This document shows positions 17,421 through 25,468 of a stretch of DNA of 64,000 nucleotides, piece after piece. The notes beneath the pieces are model-generated. The model was not told where the DNA came from, did not search any database, and saw only the letters and a list, made by a program, of their open reading frames with translations. Source of the stretch: Betaproteobacteria bacterium UBA2592. GTDB lineage: Bacteria > Pseudomonadota > Gammaproteobacteria > Burkholderiales > Rhodocyclaceae. Within the stretch, counting starts at the first letter, position 1. Each line of letters begins with the position of its first letter. The translations under genes were made by a program, and so were the position numbers. The stretch is from positions 1-64,000 of the forward strand of contig DDKS01000006.1 of assembly GCA_002340095.1 (NCBI GenBank). Direction: 5' to 3'.

Positions 17421-18133
17421 TCCTCTGCCTGGATGCCGGTAATTCCCGTCTTAAATGGGGCCTCCTCCAGGACGGCGGCTGGGCCGGCCAGGGGGCCCTG
17501 ACCTGGGAGGCGGCGGACCGGCTTGCTGCCCTGGTGGCCGGCTGGCCCCGTCCGGAGCGGGTGCTGCTCGCCAGCGTCGCCGGTTCCGGCGAGGAAGACA
17601 GGGTGGTACGGGCGCTGGCGGGGCTGCCCCTGGAGCGGGTCCACACCACCCGTGCCGCCGCCGGGGTGGTCAATGCCTATCTGCAGCCGGAGCAACTGGG
17701 GGTGGATCGCTGGTGTGCCCTGATCGGCGCCCGCTCCCTCACCCGCCAGCCCTGCCTCGTGGTGACTGCGGGCACTGCCACCACCATCGACAGCCTGGAC
17801 GATGAAGGGACTTTCCTGGGCGGCCTGATTCTGCCGGGGCTGGAGATGATGCACACCGCCCTGGCGCGAGGCACAGCCCGCCTGCCCCTGGCCGAGGGCA
17901 GCCACCAGGATTTCCCCCGCCAGACGGTGGATGCCATCCACAGCGGCTGCCTGGAGGCCCAGCTGGGTGCCATCGAACGGGCCTTTGCCCGCCTGCCCGG
18001 GGCGGCCCTGTGCCTGCTGTCCGGGGGGGCGGCGCCGCTCCTCGCTCCCTGCCTCGGGCTTCCCCTGCGCCTGGTGGATAATCTCGTGCTCGAAGGCTTG
18101 CGCCAGCTGGTTCTGGCGCCTAATGCACCGTGA
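17417..18133 (+). CDS. coaX: Type III pantothenate kinase
   Basis: Phosphorylates pantothenate, the first step of CoA synthesis. The 238-residue product has the ASKHA-fold phosphate-1 motif LDAGNSRLKWG at 4-14, the pantothenate-binding GVDRWCALIGAR near 94-105, and the phosphate-2 motif VTAGTATTID near 115-124. The coaX-birA pairing is standard in betaproteobacteria (overlap ATGA). Its TGA stop lies inside a perfect NtrC-type palindrome. Confidence 0.94.
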   Translation: MILCLDAGNSRLKWGLLQDGGWAGQGALTWEAADRLAALVAGWPRPERVLLASVAGSGEEDRVVRALAGLPLERVHTTRAAAGVVNAYLQPEQLGVDRWCALIGARSLTRQPCLVVTAGTATTIDSLDDEGTFLGGLILPGLEMMHTALARGTARLPLAEGSHQDFPRQTVDAIHSGCLEAQLGAIERAFARLPGAALCLLSGGAAPLLAPCLGLPLRLVDNLVLEGLRQLVLAPNAP

Positions 18134-18140
18134 TGGTGCA
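18124..18140 (+). promoter_or_regulatory. Perfect NtrC-type palindrome before trpB2
   Basis: TGCACC-GTGAT-GGTGCA matches the NtrC consensus at all 12 specified bases. It overlaps the coaX stop codon and lies 85 bases before the trpB2 start. The only -24/-12-like sequence downstream (TGGCGCCGGATTGCC, 18143-18157) has the GG and GC elements one base too close, so a sigma-54 promoter is unsupported. The palindrome could also be just a hairpin at the end of coaX. Confidence 0.4.
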
Positions 18141-18224
18141 AATGGCGCCGGATTGCCCTATTTTGGGGCTTGTGCCCTTTTCGTTTAACGTAACGTCCTT
18201 GATCGCACTCTTTCAGAAAACATC

Positions 18225-19589
18225 ATGATTCCTCTGCGCACCTATCTCGATCCCGCTGAAATGCCCACCCACTGGTACAACGTGGTGGCCGACATGACGA
18301 ACCCGCCGGCGCCCCCCCTGGGCCCGGATGGCCAGCCCATGGGCCCGGAGCAGATGGCCGCCATCTTCCCCATGAACATCCTGGAACAGGAGATGAGCCG
18401 CCAGCGCTGGATCGAGATTCCCGAGGAGGTGCGGCAGATTTACGCCCTCTGGCGTCCTGCTCCCCTGTGCAGGGCCCTGCGCCTGGAGCAAGCCCTGGGT
18501 ACCCCCGCCAAGATCTTCTACAAGTATGAAGGGGTGTCCCCGGCCGGCTCCCACAAGCCCAACTCCGCCGTGCCCCAGGCCTTCTACAACAAGCAGGCCG
18601 GCACCAAGAGGCTGACCACCGAAACCGGGGCTGGCCAGTGGGGTTCCTCCATCGCCTTCGCCGGGCAGATGTTCGGCCTGCCGGTACGGGTGTTCATGGT
18701 CAAGGTGAGCTACGAGCAGAAGCCCTTCCGCCGCTCCATGATGCAGACCTGGGGCGCCGAGGTCTTCGCCAGCCCCACCAACCTGACCGAAGCCGGCCGC
18801 AAGGCCCTGGCCGAGGACCCCGGCTGCCAGGGCTCCCTGGGCCTGGCTATCTCCGAGGCCGTGGAAGAGGCGGCCGCCGACAAGGAAACCTGCTACACCC
18901 TGGGCTCGGTGCTCAACCACGTGCTCTTGCACCAGACCATCATCGGCCTGGAAGCCAAGAAGCAGTTCGACAAGCTGGGCCTCTACCCGGACGTGGTGGT
19001 GGGCCCCTGTGGCGGTGGCTCCTCCTTCGGCGGCATCGCCTTCCCCTTCCTGGCCGACAAGGCAGCCGGGGACAAGCGGGCCAACAATCTGCGCTGCGTG
19101 GCGGTGGAGCCCACCTCCTGCCCGACCCTGACCCAGGGCGCCTATGCCTACGATTTTGGCGATGCCTCCGGCTACACCCCGCTGATGAAGATGTTCACCC
19201 TCGGTCATGACTTCATGCCCCCGGGCATTCACGCTGGCGGCCTGCGCTACCACGGCGCCAGCCCCCTGGTCTCCCAGCTCACCCACGAGGGCCTGGTGGA
19301 GGCCCGGGCCGTGCCGCAGCTGGCCACCTTCGAGGCCGGGGTCCAGTTCGCCCGGGCCGAGGGCGTCATCCCCGCCCCCGAGTCCTGCCACGCCATCCGC
19401 GCCGCCATCGACGAGGCCCTGAAGGCCAAGGCCACCGGCGAGGAGAAGGTGATCCTGTTCGGCCTTACCGGGCACGGTCACTTCGACATGGCGTCCTACG
19501 ACAAGTTCTTCTCCGGCCAGCTCGAGGATTTCGCCTACCCGGCCGAGGCGATTGCCGAATCTCTCAAGCACCTGCCCCAGGTGGGCTGA
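18225..19589 (+). CDS. trpB2: TrpB2-type tryptophan synthase beta chain
   Basis: PLP-dependent enzyme of the TrpB2 class (454 residues, longer than the roughly 400 of TrpB1), which joins indole and serine to make tryptophan. The PLP lysine is in GSHKPNSA near 106-113, the phosphate-binding loop is GPCGGGSSFGG near 261-271, and the TrpB2-specific N-terminal extension (TYLDPAEMPTHWYNVVADM) is present. No trpA is adjacent. Stand-alone TrpB2 proteins are thought to salvage free indole or act on O-phosphoserine rather than partner TrpA. Confidence 0.9.
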   Translation: MIPLRTYLDPAEMPTHWYNVVADMTNPPAPPLGPDGQPMGPEQMAAIFPMNILEQEMSRQRWIEIPEEVRQIYALWRPAPLCRALRLEQALGTPAKIFYKYEGVSPAGSHKPNSAVPQAFYNKQAGTKRLTTETGAGQWGSSIAFAGQMFGLPVRVFMVKVSYEQKPFRRSMMQTWGAEVFASPTNLTEAGRKALAEDPGCQGSLGLAISEAVEEAAADKETCYTLGSVLNHVLLHQTIIGLEAKKQFDKLGLYPDVVVGPCGGGSSFGGIAFPFLADKAAGDKRANNLRCVAVEPTSCPTLTQGAYAYDFGDASGYTPLMKMFTLGHDFMPPGIHAGGLRYHGASPLVSQLTHEGLVEARAVPQLATFEAGVQFARAEGVIPAPESCHAIRAAIDEALKAKATGEEKVILFGLTGHGHFDMASYDKFFSGQLEDFAYPAEAIAESLKHLPQVG

Positions 19590-19601
19590 AAGCGCTCAAT
19601 C

Positions 19602-20396
19602 ATGCGGGCCCTGGTCTTTCTCCTGATCCTCGCCAACCTGCTTTTCTTCGCCTATGCCCAGGGCTATCTGGGGACGCCGGTTTCCCCCGATGCCCTGCGC
19701 CTCCAGCAGCAGATCAACCCGGATCGCCTCCGGGTCCTGGCGGATGGCGGCGAAGGCGGGGCCAGGGAAGCGGCGCCCGTGCCGGCAGACCCGGCGCCTG
19801 CCGCATCCGGAAGCGAGGCCGCTGCCGGCCCCGCAGCCGAGGCGGCCAGTCCGGCGCAGGCGGCAGACCAGGTCCCGGCCTCCCCGCCTGCGCCCGCTCC
19901 TGCAGCGGCGTCCGGGAAGAAGCCCGCGCCGGACACCGAGGCGGCTCCCGCCGCTGCCGGCCAAGCTCTTGCCTGTCTGTTACTCACTGGCCTGAGCGAA
20001 GGGGATGCCCAGCGCCTGGCCGACAAGGCTGGCCAGGACGGGCTCATGGCCAGCCGTCGCAGCGAAGGGGGCTGGTGGGTCTTCCTGCCGCCCCAGCCGG
20101 ACAAGAAAGGTGCGGAAAAGAAGGCGGGGGAACTACAGCGGCTGGGGGTGACGGAATTCTTCATCGTCACCGATGGTCCGCAAAAGTTTGCCATTTCCCT
20201 GGGGGTGTTCTCCCGGGAGGAGGCGGCCAGGAAGCATCTCGAACAATTGCGGGGCAAGGGGGTGCGCAGCGCCCGGATGGGAACGCGCAGCATCGAGGGC
20301 GCCCGGCAGTTGCTCGAAGTCAGGGGTGGTGACGGCGAACTGGCCGCCTTCCGCAAGGCCCTGCCGGCGGGCAGCACTCCCAGGGACTGCCCGTGA
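19602..20396 (+). CDS. SPOR-domain protein
   Basis: A 264-residue inner-membrane protein with an N-terminal anchor (residues 1-20), a long Ala/Pro-rich low-complexity linker (about 50-120), and a C-terminal SPOR domain (about 155-235, with ISLGVFSREEAARKHLEQL). SPOR domains bind denuded septal peptidoglycan, so a cell-division or envelope role is likely. It starts 12 bases after trpB2, and its stop overlaps the coaE GTG start. Confidence 0.82.
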   Translation: MRALVFLLILANLLFFAYAQGYLGTPVSPDALRLQQQINPDRLRVLADGGEGGAREAAPVPADPAPAASGSEAAAGPAAEAASPAQAADQVPASPPAPAPAAASGKKPAPDTEAAPAAAGQALACLLLTGLSEGDAQRLADKAGQDGLMASRRSEGGWWVFLPPQPDKKGAEKKAGELQRLGVTEFFIVTDGPQKFAISLGVFSREEAARKHLEQLRGKGVRSARMGTRSIEGARQLLEVRGGDGELAAFRKALPAGSTPRDCP

Positions 20397-21028
20397 GTTT
20401 CGTGGTTGGCCTCACCGGCGGCATCGGCAGCGGCAAGAGTACGGTGGCCGAGGCTTTCGTGGCCCTGGGGGCGGGGCTGGTGGATACGGATGTGCTGGCC
20501 CGACAGCTGACCAGCCCTGGCGGCGCGGCCATGGCGGCCCTGGTGGACCGTTTCGGCGCTGGCATCCGGGCGGCCGACGGGAGCCTGGACCGGGCCGCCA
20601 TGCGCCAGCGGGTGTTTGCCGACCCCGAAGCGCGCCGGGCACTGGAGGCGATCCTGCATCCCCTGATCCGCCGGCAGGCGGAGGCGGACATCGCGGCCCT
20701 GGGCGCACCCTATGTGCTGCTGGCGATTCCCCTCTTGGTGGAAACCGGGCGGGAATCCTATTGCCTGGACCGGGTGCTGGTGGTGGATTGTCCCGAAGCG
20801 TTGCAACGCAGCCGGGTCATGGCGCGCAACGGACTTTCCGCTGCCGAGGTGGAGGCCATCATGGCGGCTCAGGCCAGCCGGGCGGCGCGACTCGCGGTGG
20901 CGGACGACGTGCTGGACAACAGTGGCCGGCCCGGGGATCTCGCCGGCCCCGTGGCGCAACTGCACCGGCGCTACTTGCAACTGGCCCGGGTCAAGGAATG
21001 TGCCGGGTCTGGTGCGGCATATTCCTAA
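20393..21028 (+). CDS. coaE: Dephospho-CoA kinase
   Basis: Last step of CoA synthesis: phosphorylates the 3'-hydroxyl of dephospho-CoA. The 211-residue product has the P-loop GGIGSGKST at 9-17, the LVDTDVLAR motif near 33-41, and the HPLIRRQAE and RNGLSAAEVEAIM lid regions. The start is GTG at 20393, overlapping the previous stop by 4 bases. Confidence 0.95.
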   Translation: MSFVVGLTGGIGSGKSTVAEAFVALGAGLVDTDVLARQLTSPGGAAMAALVDRFGAGIRAADGSLDRAAMRQRVFADPEARRALEAILHPLIRRQAEADIAALGAPYVLLAIPLLVETGRESYCLDRVLVVDCPEALQRSRVMARNGLSAAEVEAIMAAQASRAARLAVADDVLDNSGRPGDLAGPVAQLHRRYLQLARVKECAGSGAAYS

Positions 21029-21094
21029 AGTATAAGGTTGAGATTTGCAGATAACTGATTCAGAATAATCGAAATTCCACTTCATGGCGGCGGC

Positions 21095-21853
21095 GTGATC
21101 ACCTACGAATACCCCTTCAATGAGCGCATACGCACCTTGTTGCGCCTGGAGGACCTCTTCGAAAAGGTAGCCTATTTCTCCCGATCCGAAGGGCCGGCGG
21201 AAAATCATGTCGCCCTCGTCACCCTCTTCGAGATCCTGGAGGTGGCGGGGCGTGCCGACCTGAAGATGGACATGATCCAGGAGCTGGAACGGCAGCGGCA
21301 GACGCTGCTGGGTTTTCGCAACAACCCCGACATTTCCGAAGCCGCCTTGTCCGGCGCCCTCTACGAGATCGAGCAGGCTTCCGCCGCCTTGCTGGCCCTG
21401 ACCGGCAAGTTCGGCCAGACCCTGCGCGACAACGAATGGCTGATGGGCATCAAGAGCCGGGTGGCCATTCCCGGCGGGGTGTGCGAGTTCGACCTGCCCT
21501 CTTATCATTACTGGCTGCACCAGTCGGCCCAGTTCCGCAGCAATGCCCTGGCCTCCTGGACCCGCTCCATGCTGCCGGTGCGCGATGCCCTCACCATCAT
21601 TCTGCGCCTGTTGCGTTCCAGCGGCCGGGTGGAGCGACTCCGTGCCGTACATGGCCAGTTCCAGCGCATGTTGGGCGGCACCACGGCCCAGATGGTGCGC
21701 ATTTCCCTGCCCGAGGGCGAACATGCGGTACCGGAAGTGAGCGCCAACCGCTACGCCCTCAACATCCGCTTCACCCATCCCCCGGAAATGGAAATCAAGG
21801 CCAAGGGCTGCGACCGGGATGTGGGTTTCGAACTGACCTTCTGCAACCTGTGA
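21095..21853 (+). CDS. zapD: Cell division protein ZapD
   Basis: FtsZ-interacting protein that bundles protofilaments at the division ring. The 252-residue product begins with the family signature ITYEYPFNERIRTLLRLEDLF, an alpha-helical domain follows, and the C-terminal beta domain ends in DVGFELTFCNL. The start is GTG at 21095 with a weak GGCGG site. It overlaps yacG by 4 bases, the usual coaE-zapD-yacG order. Confidence 0.94.
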   Translation: MITYEYPFNERIRTLLRLEDLFEKVAYFSRSEGPAENHVALVTLFEILEVAGRADLKMDMIQELERQRQTLLGFRNNPDISEAALSGALYEIEQASAALLALTGKFGQTLRDNEWLMGIKSRVAIPGGVCEFDLPSYHYWLHQSAQFRSNALASWTRSMLPVRDALTIILRLLRSSGRVERLRAVHGQFQRMLGGTTAQMVRISLPEGEHAVPEVSANRYALNIRFTHPPEMEIKAKGCDRDVGFELTFCNL

Positions 21854-22047
21854 CCCAGCCCTCCTGCCGTCAAGTGCCCTGTCCCCAGTGCGGCACCCTG
21901 TCCGAATGGCGCCCGGAAAACAAATGGCGCCCCTTCTGTTCCGAGCGCTGCAAGCTGATCGACCTGGGCTGTTGGGCCGATGAGTCCTACAAGCTGCCGG
22001 TGCAGGAGCCGGATGAAGGCATCAACTCCCCCGACCGGAACGGCTGA
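21850..22047 (+). CDS. yacG: DNA gyrase inhibitor YacG (zinc protein)
   Basis: A 65-residue zinc-ribbon protein that binds gyrase B. Four zinc ligands are present as CPQC near 11-14 and CSERC near 30-34, and the family motif NKWRPFCSERCKLIDLGCW is complete. The start is a GTG at 21850 overlapping the zapD stop codon. Confidence 0.93.
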   Translation: MTQPSCRQVPCPQCGTLSEWRPENKWRPFCSERCKLIDLGCWADESYKLPVQEPDEGINSPDRNG

Positions 22048-22088
22048 GCCGTGTCCATCCCGCAGTTTGTGCGTGCGGTTTACGGTTT

Positions 22089-23051
22089 TCACCAGCCCCG
22101 CAGCATGGCAATGCCGTGGGCGCCGTGGGCCTGGGCTTCCTCCAGCAAGTCTTCCGTCTGCCCGCCCAGGGCGAAGACCGGCACGGTGCTGCTGGCCACC
22201 AGCCGTTCGAACCCCTCCCAGCCCAGCACGGGGGCGCCCGGGTGGCTCAGGGTGGGCAGCACCGGCCCGAGCAGGGCGTAATCGAGCCCCAGGCTTTCGG
22301 CCTGCTGCAGTTCCCGGGCATCGTGGCAGGAGGCGCCCACCCATGGGAAATCCGGGCGGGTGGTGCAGCGCCTGAGACTGGTGCTGGTGAGGTGCAGTCC
22401 ATCCGCGCCGATGCGGCGGGCCAGGGCCTCGTCCTCGCTCACCACCACCCGGGCCTGGTGCGGGCGGGCCAGGGTCATCAGGGATTCGGCAAAGCGCAGG
22501 CGTGCGGCTGGCGGCAGGTTCCGCTCCCGTAGCTGGATCAGGCCCAGGCCCCGGTCCAGGGCCCCTTGCAGTCGCTGCAATTCCTGCTCCACGCCCCGGG
22601 TTTCCGCCTGGGTGATGACCATGCGGCAGGGCAGGGAGAGGGCTTTCAGAATCGGAGCGTTGGCAGGCAACATGGGCTCGACCCGGTTCGGGCCGTCCAG
22701 GGGCTGCCAGGCCACGGCGCTGTGTTCCAGCGGGGCGGTGATGCCCACCTCACCCTCCCAGTCGGTGACGCGCCAGAAGTGGATGTGCACATGGGCATGG
22801 GGGTAAACGAAATGCCGGTGCAGCCAGGGGCTGGCCCGGGTGACGGTGATGCCCAGCTCTTCCTGCAGTTCCCGCACCAGGGCTTGACGCACGGTTTCAC
22901 CGGGCTCCACCTTGCCGCCGGGGAATTCCCAGTAACCGGCGTAGACCTTGCCTTCCGGGCGACAGGCCAGCATGAATTCGCGGCCGTCCCGGCTCAGCAT
23001 CACGGCGGCGGCCACCTGGACGATGGGGGCTTCACTCATGGGGATGTTCAT
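22089..23051 (-). CDS. Nudix hydrolase fused to a thiamine-phosphate-synthase-like domain
   Basis: A 320-residue two-domain protein. The N-terminal MutT-like domain (about 8-135) has a full Nudix box (GGKVEPGE...RELQEELGI, near 44-66) and the WEFPGG motif, fitting removal of 8-oxo-dGTP. The C-terminal half (about 140-320) resembles ThiE/TenI: QLRERNLP near 195, VVVSEDEALA, GADGLHLTS and ALGG phosphate-loop elements. The fusion is known in gamma- and betaproteobacteria, and what the ThiE-like part does there is unresolved. The start overlaps the end of the DUF815 gene by 20 bases; ATG at 23039 is an alternative. Confidence 0.88.
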   Translation of the reverse strand: MNIPMSEAPIVQVAAAVMLSRDGREFMLACRPEGKVYAGYWEFPGGKVEPGETVRQALVRELQEELGITVTRASPWLHRHFVYPHAHVHIHFWRVTDWEGEVGITAPLEHSAVAWQPLDGPNRVEPMLPANAPILKALSLPCRMVITQAETRGVEQELQRLQGALDRGLGLIQLRERNLPPAARLRFAESLMTLARPHQARVVVSEDEALARRIGADGLHLTSTSLRRCTTRPDFPWVGASCHDARELQQAESLGLDYALLGPVLPTLSHPGAPVLGWEGFERLVASSTVPVFALGGQTEDLLEEAQAHGAHGIAMLRGW

Positions 23052-23934
23052 GGGTTTTTCCGGTTCTGCCGGCGTAGTCCCGGGCGAACTGCCAGGCTAC
23101 CCGGCCGCTGCGGGAACCGCGACCCAGGGCCCAGTTGAGGGCCTCCCGCTCGGCGGCGGCGATCTCCTTTTTCGAGAAGCCGAAGGTACGGAGCCAGTGG
23201 GCGACGATATCCAGGTAGCCCTCCTGGTCGAAGGGGTAGAAGGAAATCCACAGGCCGAAGCGTTCCGACAGGGAAATCTTTTCCTCGACGGCTTCGCCCG
23301 GATGGATTTCCCCATCCGCCCGGGTGGTTTCCAGGTTCTCCGAGAAATATTCGGGCAGCAGGTGGCGCCGGTTCGAGGTGGCGTAGATCAGGACGTTGTC
23401 TGGCGGCGCGGCGATGGAGCCATCCAGCACCGACTTGAGGGCCTTGTAGGCGTTTTCACCGGCCTCGAAGGAAAGGTCGTCGCAGAAGAGGATGAACTTT
23501 TCCGGCCGGCCAGCGATGCGGTCCACGATCTCGGCCAGGTCGGTCAGCTCGTCCTTGTCCACCTCGATCAAGCGTAGCCCCTGGGCGGCGAATTCATTCA
23601 GCAGCGCCTTCACCAGGGAGGACTTGCCCGAGCCCCGGGTGCCGGTGAGCAGCACATTGTTGGCAGGCAGCCCGGCCACGAACTGACGGGTGTTGGCGGT
23701 GATGCGTTCTTTCTGGTCGTCGATGCCGGTCAGGTCCTTAAGGCGGATCGGGTGCACCTGTCGCACGGGCAGGAGCCGGCCCCGTCCGCCCGGGCTTCCT
23801 GAGCGGCGCCAGCGGCAGGCCAGGATCTGATCCCAGTCCGGTTCTTCGGGCAGCGGCGGTAGTTGGGCTTCGAGTCGGTCGAGCACCGACTCGGCGCGGC
23901 CGAGGAGGCGCTCCAGCAGGGCGGGGTCGAGCAT
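23032..23934 (-). CDS. DUF815 family AAA ATPase
   Basis: A 300-residue P-loop ATPase of the DUF815 group. It has Walker A GTRGSGKSS near 100-108, Walker B ILFCDDLSFE near 153-162, and an arginine-rich sensor region (ATSNRRHL near 190-197). Precise function is unknown; the gene commonly neighbours mutT-type genes in betaproteobacteria. It is transcribed away from mltA, with 48 bases between the two starts, and overlaps the Nudix fusion gene. Confidence 0.85.
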   Translation of the reverse strand: MLDPALLERLLGRAESVLDRLEAQLPPLPEEPDWDQILACRWRRSGSPGGRGRLLPVRQVHPIRLKDLTGIDDQKERITANTRQFVAGLPANNVLLTGTRGSGKSSLVKALLNEFAAQGLRLIEVDKDELTDLAEIVDRIAGRPEKFILFCDDLSFEAGENAYKALKSVLDGSIAAPPDNVLIYATSNRRHLLPEYFSENLETTRADGEIHPGEAVEEKISLSERFGLWISFYPFDQEGYLDIVAHWLRTFGFSKKEIAAAEREALNWALGRGSRSGRVAWQFARDYAGRTGKTHEHPHE

Positions 23935-23982
23935 GGCTAAGGTTATACTTGTGGTCGGAAAGCCCCGAATCTAGCCAATGCC

Positions 23983-25308
23983 ATGCAAAAAAGCCAATCT
24001 TCCGTCGTTTGCCCCCTGCCTTTGCTGGCCCGCCTTGCCCCTTTCCTCCTGATCCTGCTGACGGCCTGCAATGCGCATTTTCCCTGGCAGCCAGGAGGTA
24101 CGGCCCAGGAGCCGGCAGAGGCCGTCCAGACGCAGCAGGGAGGGGGCGACAAGGCGATGGCACCGCTTTCGGGGCCTGTCTGCCCCGTGTGTCCGGTCTG
24201 CCCGCCGGCGCCGGTCTGCTCCCAGGCGGCGCCTGCCGTGGAACTGACGCCCCGGCTCGAGGCCGCGACCTGGGCGGATCTGCCGGACTGGCAGAAGGAT
24301 AATCTGGCCGCCAGCTGGAATGCCTTCCAGGAGTCCTGCCGGGGGCTTGCCAGTCGTCCCAATGGCGCGGCCTGGGTCCGGGTCTGTGCACTGGCCCGGG
24401 AAGTGGATGGCCAGGACGGCGCGGCCGTGCGCCAGTTCTACGAGACCCAGTTCACGCCCTACGCGGTGGTGGAAGGAGACGGCCGCCGGGAGGGCATGGT
24501 GACTGGCTACTACGAACCCCTGATCCAGGGCAGCCGGAAGAAGGATGCCCGCTATGCCATCCCGGTGCTGGGCGTTCCTGCCGATTTGCTCACCATCGAA
24601 CTGGGGGATGTCTATCCCGACCTCAAGCACCGCCGCCTGCGCGGCCGGCTGGAGGGCACCAGGGTGCTGCCCTACTGGACCCGGGCCGAGATCGAGGCCC
24701 GCCGCACCGGCCACTGGCCGGGCAAGATCCTGCTCTGGGTGCAGGACCCGGTGGAATTCTTCTTCCTGCAGGTCCAGGGCTCGGGCCGCGTGCAGCTGCC
24801 CGACGGCAGCCGGGTGCGCATCGGCTATGCGGACCAGAACGGCCACCCTTACCAGTCCATCGGCCGTCTCCTGGTCGAGCGGGGGGCCCTCAAGCTCGAA
24901 GAGGCGTCCATGCAGGGCATTCAGGCCTGGGCCCGGGCCAACCCTGCCCAGTTGCAGGATCTGCTCAACGGCAATCCCAGCTATGTATTCTTCCGGGAAA
25001 TGCCCAACACCGAGGGCGGTCCCATCGGCGCCCTCGGGGTGCCCCTCACCCCGGAGCGCAGCATCGCCATCGATCCCCGCTACATCCCCCTGGGGGCGCC
25101 GGTCTGGCTGGCCACCACCCGGCCCAACAGCACTCAACCCCTGAACCGGCTGGTGCTGGCCCAGGATACGGGCGGCGCCATCAAGGGCGGGGTGCGGGCC
25201 GACTTCTTCTGGGGGTTTGGCCGCGAGGCCGGCGAACTGGCAGGACGAATGAAGCAAAAAGGCCGCATGTGGGTGCTGCTGCCCCCGGGGGTGGCGCCCA
25301 GACAGTAG
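23983..25308 (+). CDS. mltA: Membrane-bound lytic murein transglycosylase A
   Basis: Outer-membrane lipoprotein that cleaves peptidoglycan glycan strands, leaving 1,6-anhydro ends. The 441-residue product has a lipoprotein signal with lipobox LLTAC (Cys near 29), the MltA motifs VTGYYEP near 171-177, LRGRL and QGSGRVQLPDGSRVRIGYA near 264, and a C-terminal 3D domain with LAQDTGGAIKG, whose first Asp is the catalytic acid. An unusual Pro/Cys-rich stretch (CPVCPVCPPAPVC, near 67-79) lies in the linker after the lipobox. Confidence 0.95.
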   Translation: MQKSQSSVVCPLPLLARLAPFLLILLTACNAHFPWQPGGTAQEPAEAVQTQQGGGDKAMAPLSGPVCPVCPVCPPAPVCSQAAPAVELTPRLEAATWADLPDWQKDNLAASWNAFQESCRGLASRPNGAAWVRVCALAREVDGQDGAAVRQFYETQFTPYAVVEGDGRREGMVTGYYEPLIQGSRKKDARYAIPVLGVPADLLTIELGDVYPDLKHRRLRGRLEGTRVLPYWTRAEIEARRTGHWPGKILLWVQDPVEFFFLQVQGSGRVQLPDGSRVRIGYADQNGHPYQSIGRLLVERGALKLEEASMQGIQAWARANPAQLQDLLNGNPSYVFFREMPNTEGGPIGALGVPLTPERSIAIDPRYIPLGAPVWLATTRPNSTQPLNRLVLAQDTGGAIKGGVRADFFWGFGREAGELAGRMKQKGRMWVLLPPGVAPRQ

Positions 25309-25351
25309 GGAAGTCCAAAATGGTGCGTCCGCACCGCTTTGGACGCCGCTC

Positions 25352-25368
25352 TGCACCGCCGCTGTGCA
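25352..25368 (+). promoter_or_regulatory. NtrC binding site upstream of amt
   Basis: TGCACC-GCCGC-TGTGCA matches the NtrC palindrome at 11 of 12 bases. Its centre lies about 85 bases upstream of the start point expected from the sigma-54 promoter at 25420-25435. A second dyad, GGTGCG-TC-CGCACC (25322-25335), might hold extra half-sites. Confidence 0.65.
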
Positions 25369-25419
25369 GCGCAAACGGCGGATGATTCGCAGGTTTTTGA
25401 AAAATAAGGGGATCTGCAC

Positions 25420-25435
25420 TGGAATGGTGCTTGCT
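25420..25435 (+). promoter_or_regulatory. Sigma-54 promoter of amt
   Basis: TGGAATGGTGCTTGCT has GG and GC at the required 10-base spacing and a perfect TTGCT -12 element; the -24 element is TGGAA instead of TGGCA. It sits 33 bases before the amt start codon. Confidence 0.65.
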
Positions 25436-25468
25436 TTTCCCGGCTCTCCAAAATTTTCTGGAAGCCTC

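Noticed and set aside
18143..18157. Sigma-54 promoter TGGCGCCGGATTGCC before trpB2
   Set aside because: GG and GC are separated by 9 bases, not 10, a spacing that normally abolishes activity.
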